Origin: JBGSYN01 sp041750975
GTDB taxonomy: Bacteria > Pseudomonadota > Alphaproteobacteria > Geminicoccales > Geminicoccaceae
Reading direction: 5' to 3'
NCBI GenBank assembly: GCA_041750975.1
Contig: JBGSYN010000028.1
Coordinates: 1-28,523, forward strand
DNA: 28,523 nucleotides
This document shows, one piece after another, positions 7,783 to 16,099 of this stretch; the stretch's first letter is position 1, and every line of letters begins with the position of its first letter. The notes beneath the pieces are model-generated. The model had not been told where the DNA came from. It worked only from the letters and a program-made list of their open reading frames with translations, and did no database searches. The translations under genes were made by a program, and so were the position numbers.

Positions 7783-10188
7783 CTAGTCGGCAACCAGAAG
7801 CGTGGCGGGCGCACCCAGTGATTCCAGATTGATATCGGCGCTGGTCTCCACCTCATGCTGCCAGATTACGTCCCGCCATTGCTTCCGGTCCAGACGCTTC
7901 GGCAGCCGAATCCGACCCGCCGGGAAAGTGGAATCGTCGAGCGTAGCACCACGCTGGCGTACCAGCGTGATGGCGGCCGTGTTCTCATGTTCACGCAGGA
8001 ATGCGAAGAAGTCGTCGGGCCGATGGGTGTCGACCATAAGGGGGGTGTAGCCACCCTTGGAAAACAATTCGGGCAGTATGCGCCGTGCGGCGAGGGTGCG
8101 AGCGATGAGAAACTGCTTCAGACTGCCGTCGTGCCAATCGATAGGGGCGTTTTCCGGTATTTGAACCAACGTTTCAAGATCGAGGGAACGACGATTGTCC
8201 GGATCGACCAGCGATTGATCGAACCGTTCCGTGCCGCGATAGATATCCGGCAGGCCGGGGCAGGTGAGCTTGATCAGGGTCTGCCCGAGGCTCATTGCTG
8301 CGGCCACGGGCGAAACAATTTTGCAAAATGCTTCCAGCCTATCGAGAAACGCCCCATCCTCGAGGCATTGCTTTACGAAAGCTTCGAGTGCGGCCTCGTA
8401 TCGCTCATTGGGCGCGAGCCATGAGGTTTCGCTCTTGGCTTCGCGCATCGCCTTTTGCAGATAGGCGCAAAGTCTCGGTTCGATCCCGGCCCGGCCCTCG
8501 TCGCCAATCGGCCATATCCCAATGAGCGTTTGGAAGATGAAATAGGCAGTCTCCGGTTTTGGAATGCAATCGGTTCGATAGCGCTCCGTCATCCGGGCCC
8601 ATTCGCGTGCTTCCCGATCCCATTGCTCGGCTAGGTGACTGAGCGTCGCGATACGCAGTCTTGTATCCTCGCCGCGCTTGGTATCATGCGTTGCGGTCGC
8701 GATCAGCGCATGCGGCCAGCGGGACGCGCGATGCGTCAGGAATGCATGGAGCTTGCGCGGGCTGACGGCACCCTGATCGGGCTCGCCTCCAACCTCGTTG
8801 AGGGCCACCAGCCTGAACCACCGATAAAAGGCCGTATCCTCCATCGCCTTGGCCATGGCCGGCCCGGTGAGCTGCTCGAACGCCTGTAGCAATGGCGAGG
8901 GCGGCTGCAGCTGGCGTTTGAGAAAGTCGAAGACGGCGGGATCGGAAGGCAATGCGTTCATGGCCTCCCCGAAAGCCCGGTCGAGGCGCTGGCGGTCGAC
9001 TTCGGAGAACCGATCCCTGGCTCCATAGGTGCGGTAATAGTCGAAGTGGATGATGACTTCGGTCACTGCCGCTTCGATCTCGCCCTTCGGAATATCCGCA
9101 TCCTGTTGCTTCAACATTCGGCGGATTAGACGATCGAATTCAGCCTTGAGGCTTTCGGTCAGGATCTGGCGCTTGGCTGCTTCAAGCGTTTTGCGAAATC
9201 CGTCAGGGTCCCCATTGAAGGCTCGATAGGTCTGATCGAGACGATTGAGGCCCACGGGGTCGATGAAGAGACCCAGAATCGCATTGAGAGCCTCGTAACC
9301 GGTCGTGCCGTCGACCGGCCAGCTATCCGGCAGGTCTTCGTCCTCGCCCAAAATCTTCTCGACCAGGATCCAGCGTGGTTGTTTGGTCGCTGCCGCCCAT
9401 TCATGAGCCAGGCGCTCGAAATATCCAAGTGGATCGGCGAGACCATCGACATGGTCGATCCTCAGGCCCTGAATGCGGCCCTCTGAAAGGAGCTGCAGCA
9501 AGGTTTTGTGGGTTTCATCGAAGACCGCGTCGTTTTCGACCCGGACTCCGGCAAGCTCGGTGATGTCGAAAAAGCGCCGCCAATTCAGCATGCTGTTGCC
9601 ACAGCGCCACCAGGCCAGGCGCCAATGCTGACGTTCCAGCACCTCTTCGAGCGAGCCCTCGTCGGTGCCCGCTGCGAGCGGAAAAAGATGCTCGTGATAT
9701 CTGAGCGCAGGATAGGGATCGCCCACGATCTCAAGCTCGCCGGACTCGATCACTTCGGTGAGCGGCCGGCCCAGGAACGGCAGAAGGATCTTGCCCGGCA
9801 CGCCTCCAGCCTCGGCATGCCAGTCGATATCGAAATACGCTGCGGCCTCGCTCTCTGGGCCGTCGCGCAGCAAGGCCTGCCAGAAGGGATTTTCCCGACC
9901 GATACCCAGATGATTGGGGACGATATCCAGGAGCAGGCCCATGCCATGGTCTGCCAGGGCCGTGCTCAAACGGCCGAAACCTTCCTCGCCGCCAAGCTCG
10001 GGATCGATCACGCGCGGATCGACGCAATCATAGCCGTGCGTCGACCCACTTCGCGCCTTGAAGATCGGCGAAAGATAGAGATGGCTGATGCCGAGTTTCA
10101 CGAGATAGGGCAGCATGGCGCGGGCATCGTCGAAGCCGACACCTTCTCTCAGTTGCAATCGGTAGGTGGCGATCAGGGGCACACTCAT
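7783..10188 (-). CDS. treY: Maltooligosyltrehalose synthase
   Basis: TreY converts the reducing-end alpha-1,4 bond of a maltodextrin to alpha-1,1, giving maltooligosyltrehalose for TreZ. The 801-residue protein opens with the typical T-Y-R-L-Q-L-R, then L-Y-L-S-P-I-F-K-A-R-x-G-S-T-H-G-Y-D and D-I-V-P-N-H-L-G. The nucleophile Asp is in G-L-R-I-D-H-V-D-G-L (about 245), the acid/base Glu in I-L-V-E-K-I-L-G (about 276), and T-H-D-T-K-R-G-E-D is present near 500. All key motifs look intact. It starts at the ATG at 10188, overlapping the malQ stop as ATGA, with AAGGA 9 nt upstream. The usual partner treZ is two genes upstream, fused to glgX. Length is within the family range. The next gene, gghA, begins in the same frame just beyond the TAG stop. 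Confidence 0.97.
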   Translation of the reverse strand: MSVPLIATYRLQLREGVGFDDARAMLPYLVKLGISHLYLSPIFKARSGSTHGYDCVDPRVIDPELGGEEGFGRLSTALADHGMGLLLDIVPNHLGIGRENPFWQALLRDGPESEAAAYFDIDWHAEAGGVPGKILLPFLGRPLTEVIESGELEIVGDPYPALRYHEHLFPLAAGTDEGSLEEVLERQHWRLAWWRCGNSMLNWRRFFDITELAGVRVENDAVFDETHKTLLQLLSEGRIQGLRIDHVDGLADPLGYFERLAHEWAAATKQPRWILVEKILGEDEDLPDSWPVDGTTGYEALNAILGLFIDPVGLNRLDQTYRAFNGDPDGFRKTLEAAKRQILTESLKAEFDRLIRRMLKQQDADIPKGEIEAAVTEVIIHFDYYRTYGARDRFSEVDRQRLDRAFGEAMNALPSDPAVFDFLKRQLQPPSPLLQAFEQLTGPAMAKAMEDTAFYRWFRLVALNEVGGEPDQGAVSPRKLHAFLTHRASRWPHALIATATHDTKRGEDTRLRIATLSHLAEQWDREAREWARMTERYRTDCIPKPETAYFIFQTLIGIWPIGDEGRAGIEPRLCAYLQKAMREAKSETSWLAPNERYEAALEAFVKQCLEDGAFLDRLEAFCKIVSPVAAAMSLGQTLIKLTCPGLPDIYRGTERFDQSLVDPDNRRSLDLETLVQIPENAPIDWHDGSLKQFLIARTLAARRILPELFSKGGYTPLMVDTHRPDDFFAFLREHENTAAITLVRQRGATLDDSTFPAGRIRLPKRLDRKQWRDVIWQHEVETSADINLESLGAPATLLVAD

Positions 10189-12134
10189 GTGCGCCGTTCC
10201 TTGAGAATGGATTGGAGCATTCGTCGTACCGTTGGATCATCCATTAGCTCTTCGATCGTCTTTGGCAGCCGCCTTCGCCAATTGGGGTGCTCGTCGATCG
10301 TCCCTGGCAAATTGGCCTGCTCGATCTCACCTGCGAGATCTTCGAGCTGAAAGATCGCGAGGGCCGATTTGCTACGCGCGAGGTAGCGTGAGAGAGCCTC
10401 GACAGGTTCAGAGGCATCGAGGCCTTCGGCTTCAAGACTGCGGCGTATTCGAGCCTTTTCGCGTTCGCGGGCCTGGCGCGCTCGTGCCGGTGCATCGGCA
10501 TCGGGAAACAACCCCAATGCCTCGCGCGCCTCGATATCGCGGCCTTCGACAAAGCCCCGGACCGTCGGCAGGTCGTGGGTGGAGATCGAAGCGAGGGCAT
10601 TTCGTGGAAACTTCGCAGGGGGTGTCGTGCGGTTGCCTTCCTCCTCGAACCACAAGACCCGGCAGGACAGCATGCCGGCCGCCTCCATCTTCGGACGGAA
10701 CCCTTCCGGGACCGTGCCGAGATCCTCGCCGATAATGAGACAGCGATGGCGGTGGGAGACAAGTGAGGCGAGGCGTGCCATGGCGTCGAACGGAAAGGCG
10801 ACATAGGCACCGTCGCCCGGTTCCATCCCCTCCGGAATCCAGAATTGCCGCTCGAAACCGATAACGTGATCGATTCGAAGCGCTCCCGCATGCCGGGCAT
10901 TGGCGGCGAGATCGTCATAGAGCGGCCGGAAACCCTGAGCGGCCAGAGCTGTCGGCGAAAACGGTGCGAGGTTCCAATTTTGCCCGCTGGGACTGAACGG
11001 GTCCGGCGGTGCTCCGATCGAGATCCCGCGCAAGGTCAGTCCCGGGGTCGACCAGACCATCGATCCTGCGGGGTGCACGCCCACCGCAAGATCGCGATAG
11101 AGGCCAAGCCGCATCCCGGCGTTGCGGGCCTGGGCTTGCGTCGCCTGCAACTCACGCTCGGCCAGCATTTGCAGATAGGCGTGGAACCCGACCGCCGCCG
11201 CATTCTCCCGCGCGAATGCCTCGACCGCGTCGGTGCCAGGCACTTGCAGTTCGCCGGGCCAATTCCGAAAGTCGAAATTCTCGGGCCCTTCGGCCAACAT
11301 CGTCGCTTGCAGAACCTCGAACAGGCAGTGATTTCGCAAATTCTCCCCGCCGACCGCCAGATAGATTTCGAGATCGCGCCGATAGGTCGGGCTGAGATTG
11401 GCAAAGCGCCAGCTATAGTGCCGTAGTTTTTCGGCGAGAACTGCCGGATAGTCGATCAGGGCACCCCCAGGCCGCTCGGTCTCGAGGGGAAGATAGACCG
11501 GGTTCAGATAGCGCCGGTTCGAGGGCGAATAGGGGCTGCACATGCCGGGCTCGGCCGGAAAGAGTGCGTGCAGGGGGTTGAGGCCCAGAAAATCGGCACC
11601 CGTCTCGGTGAACCTGCCGACCGCCAGGCGAAGGTCCTCAAAATCGCCGATGGCGGAGGCGCGCGCCGTTCGCAAACCGTAGAGCTGAATGGCGATGCCG
11701 TAGCCTCGATCGATCTCGAGATCTTCGGGATGCAGGCAGCTCTTCGGAGCGACGATGACCGGAAGAGTTAGAGATGCGTCGCCATCCAATCGCAATCGAT
11801 GCAGCCCGATCGGCAGGGTTTGCTCAAGGCCGAGCGTGGGGCCGGCGTTCCGCAACCGGCCTTCCAGTATATCACCGTTCTCGAGTTCCACTGCATAAGC
11901 ATCACCCACTTGCCCAAGCGATACAGCGACCGCAGCGCCGGGCTCAGCGACGATCGCCGCCGCCGCATTGTCATGAAATGCCTGGGGGGCGGCTTCGGGC
12001 CGGCTCGGGTCGGAGCCCATCGCCATCAGCAGGGCTTCGAGCGTTTCCGGACGCACGCGATGGTCGACGCCGGCGATATCCCACCATGAAAGGGCGATGC
12101 CGTGGGCTCGGGCAAGCCGCTCCAGAGGCGTCAT
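10185..12134 (-). CDS. malQ: 4-alpha-glucanotransferase (amylomaltase, GH77)
   Basis: MalQ transfers glucan segments between maltodextrins and releases glucose, so it rescues chains too short for TreY or GlgB. I start it at the ATG at 12134, which overlaps the preceding TGA as ATGA. An open frame continues to 12317 but lies inside the treZ part. The protein has 649 residues. It begins M-T-P-L-E-R-L-A-R-A-H-G-I, typical for the family. Catalytic motifs are L-R-I-D-H-V-I-G-F (nucleophile Asp, about 423), I-G-E-D-L-G-T-V-P (acid/base Glu, about 470) and S-T-H-D-L-P-T-V-R-G (about 518). The N-terminal 130 residues form the extra beta domain of the bacterial long MalQ type. It is located between the GlgX-TreZ fusion and treY. 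Confidence 0.96.
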   Translation of the reverse strand: MTPLERLARAHGIALSWWDIAGVDHRVRPETLEALLMAMGSDPSRPEAAPQAFHDNAAAAIVAEPGAAVAVSLGQVGDAYAVELENGDILEGRLRNAGPTLGLEQTLPIGLHRLRLDGDASLTLPVIVAPKSCLHPEDLEIDRGYGIAIQLYGLRTARASAIGDFEDLRLAVGRFTETGADFLGLNPLHALFPAEPGMCSPYSPSNRRYLNPVYLPLETERPGGALIDYPAVLAEKLRHYSWRFANLSPTYRRDLEIYLAVGGENLRNHCLFEVLQATMLAEGPENFDFRNWPGELQVPGTDAVEAFARENAAAVGFHAYLQMLAERELQATQAQARNAGMRLGLYRDLAVGVHPAGSMVWSTPGLTLRGISIGAPPDPFSPSGQNWNLAPFSPTALAAQGFRPLYDDLAANARHAGALRIDHVIGFERQFWIPEGMEPGDGAYVAFPFDAMARLASLVSHRHRCLIIGEDLGTVPEGFRPKMEAAGMLSCRVLWFEEEGNRTTPPAKFPRNALASISTHDLPTVRGFVEGRDIEAREALGLFPDADAPARARQAREREKARIRRSLEAEGLDASEPVEALSRYLARSKSALAIFQLEDLAGEIEQANLPGTIDEHPNWRRRLPKTIEELMDDPTVRRMLQSILKERRT

Positions 12135-15100
12135 CGAGGTGCCCCCGTGAGGAAATAGGCGAGGGACCAGGACGGCATGCGGCCGCGGGCAAGATCGCCC
12201 ATGATATCGGCGCGACTGGTCCAGATGACTTCGCCCGCCGGACGTTCGAAGCCCAGGCCGGCCACATCGGCGAACTGGCCGACCATCGAGAGGCGTCGAT
12301 TGGAAGCGAGTTGCCAACTCACCAGAAGTCCACGATCGCCGACGCTACCGAAAACTCCCGACGGCCCCTCGGAGGTTTTGAGCAGCGGTATGATATGTCG
12401 ACGGCGCAGGGAGATGAGCTCGCGTACGACCTGCAACATCTTGCCGTGTTCGCCTTCGGTCCGGTCGTTCCAGTCGAGCTTCGAGCTCTCGAAGGTCCCA
12501 CCCTCTTCGGGATCGGGGATGGCGGCCTGGCTTTCCGGATCGTTGAACGCCTCGAATTTGGCGAACTCGCTGCGGCGGCCTTCGCGAACGGTTTTGGCGA
12601 GATTGCCGCCGAACGACGTGAAGAAGCGGAACGGCGTTCGGCTGGCCCATTCCTCCCCCATGAAGAGCATGGGTATTTGCGGCGACAACAAGAGAAGGCC
12701 CATGGCCGCGACCATGGCATCGGATGGTGCCAGGGCCGTCAGGCGATCGCCCATTGCCCGATTGCCGATCTGGTCATGGTTCTGGATGAAATTGACGAAT
12801 CGTGTCGGCGGCAGATGGCCTGAGGCGGTGCCACGGCCCTCACCGTCACGATAGGCCATCGGCTGGCCCTGGAAGAAGAAGCCCTCCGCCAGGGATCGCC
12901 CGAGCGCTTCGATCGGTTGTGCCGCATATTCGGCATAATAGGCTTCGCTCTCGCCGGTCAGGAGCACATGCACCGCGTGATGGAAGTCATCGTTCCATTG
13001 CGCCGTAAATGTCGTCTCGAGACGCGCCGCATCGTTCTCCTCATTCTCGAGGATCAGATGGATGTGGCGTTTGCCTTCGAAGCTCGCCTGCACGGTCGCC
13101 GACAATTCCTCGAGCAGGTGAATCTCGCTATCATCCTTGATGGCATGAACCGCGTCCAGCCGCAGACCGTCGACGCGGAATTCATCGAGCCAATAAAGGG
13201 CGTTCTGGATGACGAAATCGCGGACCGGGCGTTTGCGGAAATCGATGGCGGGGCCCCAAGGGGTATCGATGTCGTCGCGGAAGAATCCGCTCGCATATTG
13301 GCCGAGATAGTTTCCCTCGGGACCGAAGTGATTGTAGACGACGTCGAGGATCACCGTCATGCCGAGCCGATGGGCCTCGTCGACCAAGGCCTTGAAGGCC
13401 TCGGGTGAGCCATAGGATGTCGCTGGCGCGTAGGGGAGCACGCCGTCATAGCCCCAATTGCGCTCGCCCTTAAACTCGGCAATCGGCATCACCTCGATCC
13501 CGGTGATGCCGATCTCAGCAAGCTCTGTCAGTTTGTGGCGGGCGGCATCGAAGGTGCCTTCGGCGGTGAAGGCGCCGATGTGCAGTTCATAAAGCACCAA
13601 CTCATGCCAGGGCCGGCCGTGCCATTCCGGTTCCTTCCAGCGATAGCGCGAAGGGTCGGTGACGATCGAATATCCATGGACATCTCCGACCTGCAGCCGC
13701 GACGCGGGATCGGGAACGATATTCCCGTTTTCGAGCCTGAAGCCATAGGGCCAGCCGGCTCCGGCCTCGGGCACCGCCAGCTCGAACCAGCCACCATCTC
13801 CGGCGCTCATGGCCATCCGGCGCTCGTCATGGCCATCGACCAGGACCAGGTCGATCGCTCTGGCATCCGGCGCCCAAAGCCAAAAATGGACCCCGCCCTC
13901 CGACAGCAACGACGAGCCGAACGGCAATTGATGGACGCTCATATCTCCCTCTCGACGCGGCGGCATATCATCGGTCGCCATCAACAACGCGAGCGAACGT
14001 TCGACCAGTGGATAGGTTTCATCGGGTTCATAGACTCGCGCCTCGCCGCCGAGCGATGGATCGACGGTATCCAGAATGCGGCGCCAGCCGGTTTTTCCCG
14101 GCAGCGCCGGCAACCGAAACGCTGTTCCCTCGGGGGCGGCGTTGAAGATTATCAAGAACGTTTCGTCGGTCTCGGGCGGACCCTCGGGCGGCCGATGCTC
14201 GCCCGCCTCACCGCAAAGCATGACGCCGACCGTCCGGCGCAACGGCTCGTGCCAGCGTTCTTTATTCATCTCACCACCTTCGGCGGCAAGCCAGGTAACG
14301 TCCTTGACGCCTTGCGGCGAGGTTTCGTCGCCATGGATGAAGCGGGCCCGCCGGAACACGGGATGGTCGCGGCGGAGTGCCGTCAGGCGTTCGACAAAGG
14401 CGATGAGATCTTCGTCCTGGGTTCTGAGCTCGTTCCAAGCGAGCCAGGAGATCTCGTTGTCCTGGCAATAGGCGTTATTGTTGCCGCGTTGCGAATTGCC
14501 CATCTCGTCGCCCGCGAGGATCATGGGAGCACCCTGGGCGAACAGGAGATTGGCGAGAAAATTACGTTTCTGGCGCTCCCGGCACGCGACAATCTCGGGA
14601 TCGTCGCTCTCGCCCTCGTGGCCGCAATTCCAGGAGAGATTATGATCGTGGCCGTCGTGATTGTCTTCGAGGTTGGCCTCGTTGTGCTTGTCGTTGTAGC
14701 TGACGACATCGTGCAGTGTGAAACCGTCATGCGCGGTCATGAAGTTGATGCTGGCCCAGGGCCGGCGGCCCTGGTGGGCGAAGAGGTCGGCCGAGCCCAG
14801 AAACCTCGTCGCGAACTCCGCCATGACACTCTCATCGCCGCGCCAGAAGGCGCGTGACGTGTCCCTGAAACGATCGTTCCATTCGGCCCAGCCGGGGCCG
14901 TGACCGCCGAGCTGATAGCCTTCGAAGCCGACATCCCAGGGTTCGGCAATGAGCTTGGCGCGGGAGAGAATGGGGTCCTGCCGGATCGAATCGAAGAAGC
15001 CGGAGCCGGGATCCCAGCCATGGGCTTCGCGGCCGAGCACCGTTGCGAGATCGAATCGGAAGCCATCCACATGCATGACTTCGACCCAATAGCGCAAGCT

Positions 15101-16099
15101 GTCGAGGACCAGTTGCAGGACCCGGGGGTGGGTCACGTCGAGGCTGTTGCCGGTTCCCGTGACGTCATCGAAATAGCGCGGGTCGTCGTGCACCAGGCGA
15201 TAATAGCTGGCATTGTCGATGCCCTTGAATGACAGCGTCGGCCCGAGATGGTTGCCCTCGGCCGTATGATTGTAGACGACATCCATGATGACCTCGAGCC
15301 CGGCATCGTGCAAACGCCTGACCATGGTCTTGAATTCGCGCACGGGATCGTTGGTCGCGGCATAGCGCGGTTCGGGCGCGAAAAAGCCGAGCGAGCTGTA
15401 GCCCCAGTAGTTGTGCAGCTTCTTCTCGACGAGATAGCGATCGTCCGGAAACGCGTGCACCGGCAGCAACTCGATCGCGGTGATACCAAGTCGCTTGAGA
15501 TGGTCGATGATCGACGGATGCGCGACGGCGCTATAGGTGCCTTGGATCGCGGGCGGCACGTCCGGATGCGACTCGGTCAAGCCTTTGACATGCGCTTCGT
15601 AGATCACGGTCTCGTCCCACCGGGTCATCGGCCGGCGATCCTCGCCCCAGTTGAAGCTCTCGTCGACCACCACGCTGCACGGCATGCCTCGAAGGGTGTC
15701 GCGGCGGTCGAACGACAGATCCTCGCGCGGACTGCCGATACGGTAGCCGTAATGTGCGTTCGACCAGCGAATGGTGCCCGAGGAATGGCGGGCATAAGGG
15801 TCCAGCAGGAATTTATGCGGATTGAAGCGGTGGCCTTGTTCCGGGGCGTAAGGGCCGTGGACACGATAGCCGTAGCGTTGGTCGGGCCCGAGATCCGGAA
15901 AATAGCCGTGAAACACCTCGTCGGTATATTCGGGCAGGACGACGCGCTCGATTTCACGCTGGCCGCTGTGATCGAGTAGGCAAAGCTCGACCTTGGTCGC
16001 ATGCGCCGAAAACAGCGCGAAATTGACGCCGCGGCCGTCGAAATTGGCGCCGAGGGGAAAGGGATTGCCGGCCCATACCCGCAACGGGGAAGAGCTCAT
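12131..16099 (-). CDS. glgX-treZ: GlgX-TreZ fusion: debranching enzyme plus maltooligosyltrehalose trehalohydrolase
   Basis: One open frame of 1322 residues carries two complete GH13 enzymes. Residues 1 to about 719 are GlgX/TreX: an N-terminal CBM48-like domain (V-N-F-A-L-F-S-A-H-A), V-D-G-F-R-F-D-L-A (about 347), L-I-A-E-P-W-D-V-G (about 384) and T-A-H-D-G-F-T-L-H-D (about 455). Residues 720-1322 are TreZ: H-Q-L-P-F-G-S-S-L, V-D-G-L-R-L-D-A-V-H, L-I-L-E-N-E-E-N-D and Q-N-H-D-Q-I-G-N-R. GlgX trims branches, and TreZ releases trehalose from TreY's product. Both halves are full length and all catalytic carboxylates are visible. No linker separates them. Met720 is preceded by a Shine-Dalgarno-like GAGG, so a free TreZ of 603 residues may also be made from 13942. 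The gene overlaps glgB and malQ by ATGA. A sequencing indel is an alternative cause of the fusion. Confidence 0.93.
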   Translation of the reverse strand: MSSSPLRVWAGNPFPLGANFDGRGVNFALFSAHATKVELCLLDHSGQREIERVVLPEYTDEVFHGYFPDLGPDQRYGYRVHGPYAPEQGHRFNPHKFLLDPYARHSSGTIRWSNAHYGYRIGSPREDLSFDRRDTLRGMPCSVVVDESFNWGEDRRPMTRWDETVIYEAHVKGLTESHPDVPPAIQGTYSAVAHPSIIDHLKRLGITAIELLPVHAFPDDRYLVEKKLHNYWGYSSLGFFAPEPRYAATNDPVREFKTMVRRLHDAGLEVIMDVVYNHTAEGNHLGPTLSFKGIDNASYYRLVHDDPRYFDDVTGTGNSLDVTHPRVLQLVLDSLRYWVEVMHVDGFRFDLATVLGREAHGWDPGSGFFDSIRQDPILSRAKLIAEPWDVGFEGYQLGGHGPGWAEWNDRFRDTSRAFWRGDESVMAEFATRFLGSADLFAHQGRRPWASINFMTAHDGFTLHDVVSYNDKHNEANLEDNHDGHDHNLSWNCGHEGESDDPEIVACRERQKRNFLANLLFAQGAPMILAGDEMGNSQRGNNNAYCQDNEISWLAWNELRTQDEDLIAFVERLTALRRDHPVFRRARFIHGDETSPQGVKDVTWLAAEGGEMNKERWHEPLRRTVGVMLCGEAGEHRPPEGPPETDETFLIIFNAAPEGTAFRLPALPGKTGWRRILDTVDPSLGGEARVYEPDETYPLVERSLALLMATDDMPPRREGDMSVHQLPFGSSLLSEGGVHFWLWAPDARAIDLVLVDGHDERRMAMSAGDGGWFELAVPEAGAGWPYGFRLENGNIVPDPASRLQVGDVHGYSIVTDPSRYRWKEPEWHGRPWHELVLYELHIGAFTAEGTFDAARHKLTELAEIGITGIEVMPIAEFKGERNWGYDGVLPYAPATSYGSPEAFKALVDEAHRLGMTVILDVVYNHFGPEGNYLGQYASGFFRDDIDTPWGPAIDFRKRPVRDFVIQNALYWLDEFRVDGLRLDAVHAIKDDSEIHLLEELSATVQASFEGKRHIHLILENEENDAARLETTFTAQWNDDFHHAVHVLLTGESEAYYAEYAAQPIEALGRSLAEGFFFQGQPMAYRDGEGRGTASGHLPPTRFVNFIQNHDQIGNRAMGDRLTALAPSDAMVAAMGLLLLSPQIPMLFMGEEWASRTPFRFFTSFGGNLAKTVREGRRSEFAKFEAFNDPESQAAIPDPEEGGTFESSKLDWNDRTEGEHGKMLQVVRELISLRRRHIIPLLKTSEGPSGVFGSVGDRGLLVSWQLASNRRLSMVGQFADVAGLGFERPAGEVIWTSRADIMGDLARGRMPSWSLAYFLTGAPR
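13942..13953 (-). promoter_or_regulatory. Internal ribosome-binding site and ATG for a free TreZ
   Basis: On the minus strand GAGG lies 5 nt before an in-frame ATG whose first base is at 13942, exactly where a stand-alone TreZ would begin (603 residues, followed by the H-Q-L-P-F-G motif). The bases at the ATG read ATGA, the same overlap signature used at five other junctions in this train. It may still start translation inside the fused gene or be a relic of separate genes. Confidence 0.55.

Noticed and set aside
5326..7821. Plus-strand open frame of 831 codons opposite gghA
   Set aside because: It lies antisense to a gene with clear GH13 motifs; its translation has no recognisable domain and an unnatural composition. 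Long antisense frames are common at this GC content.
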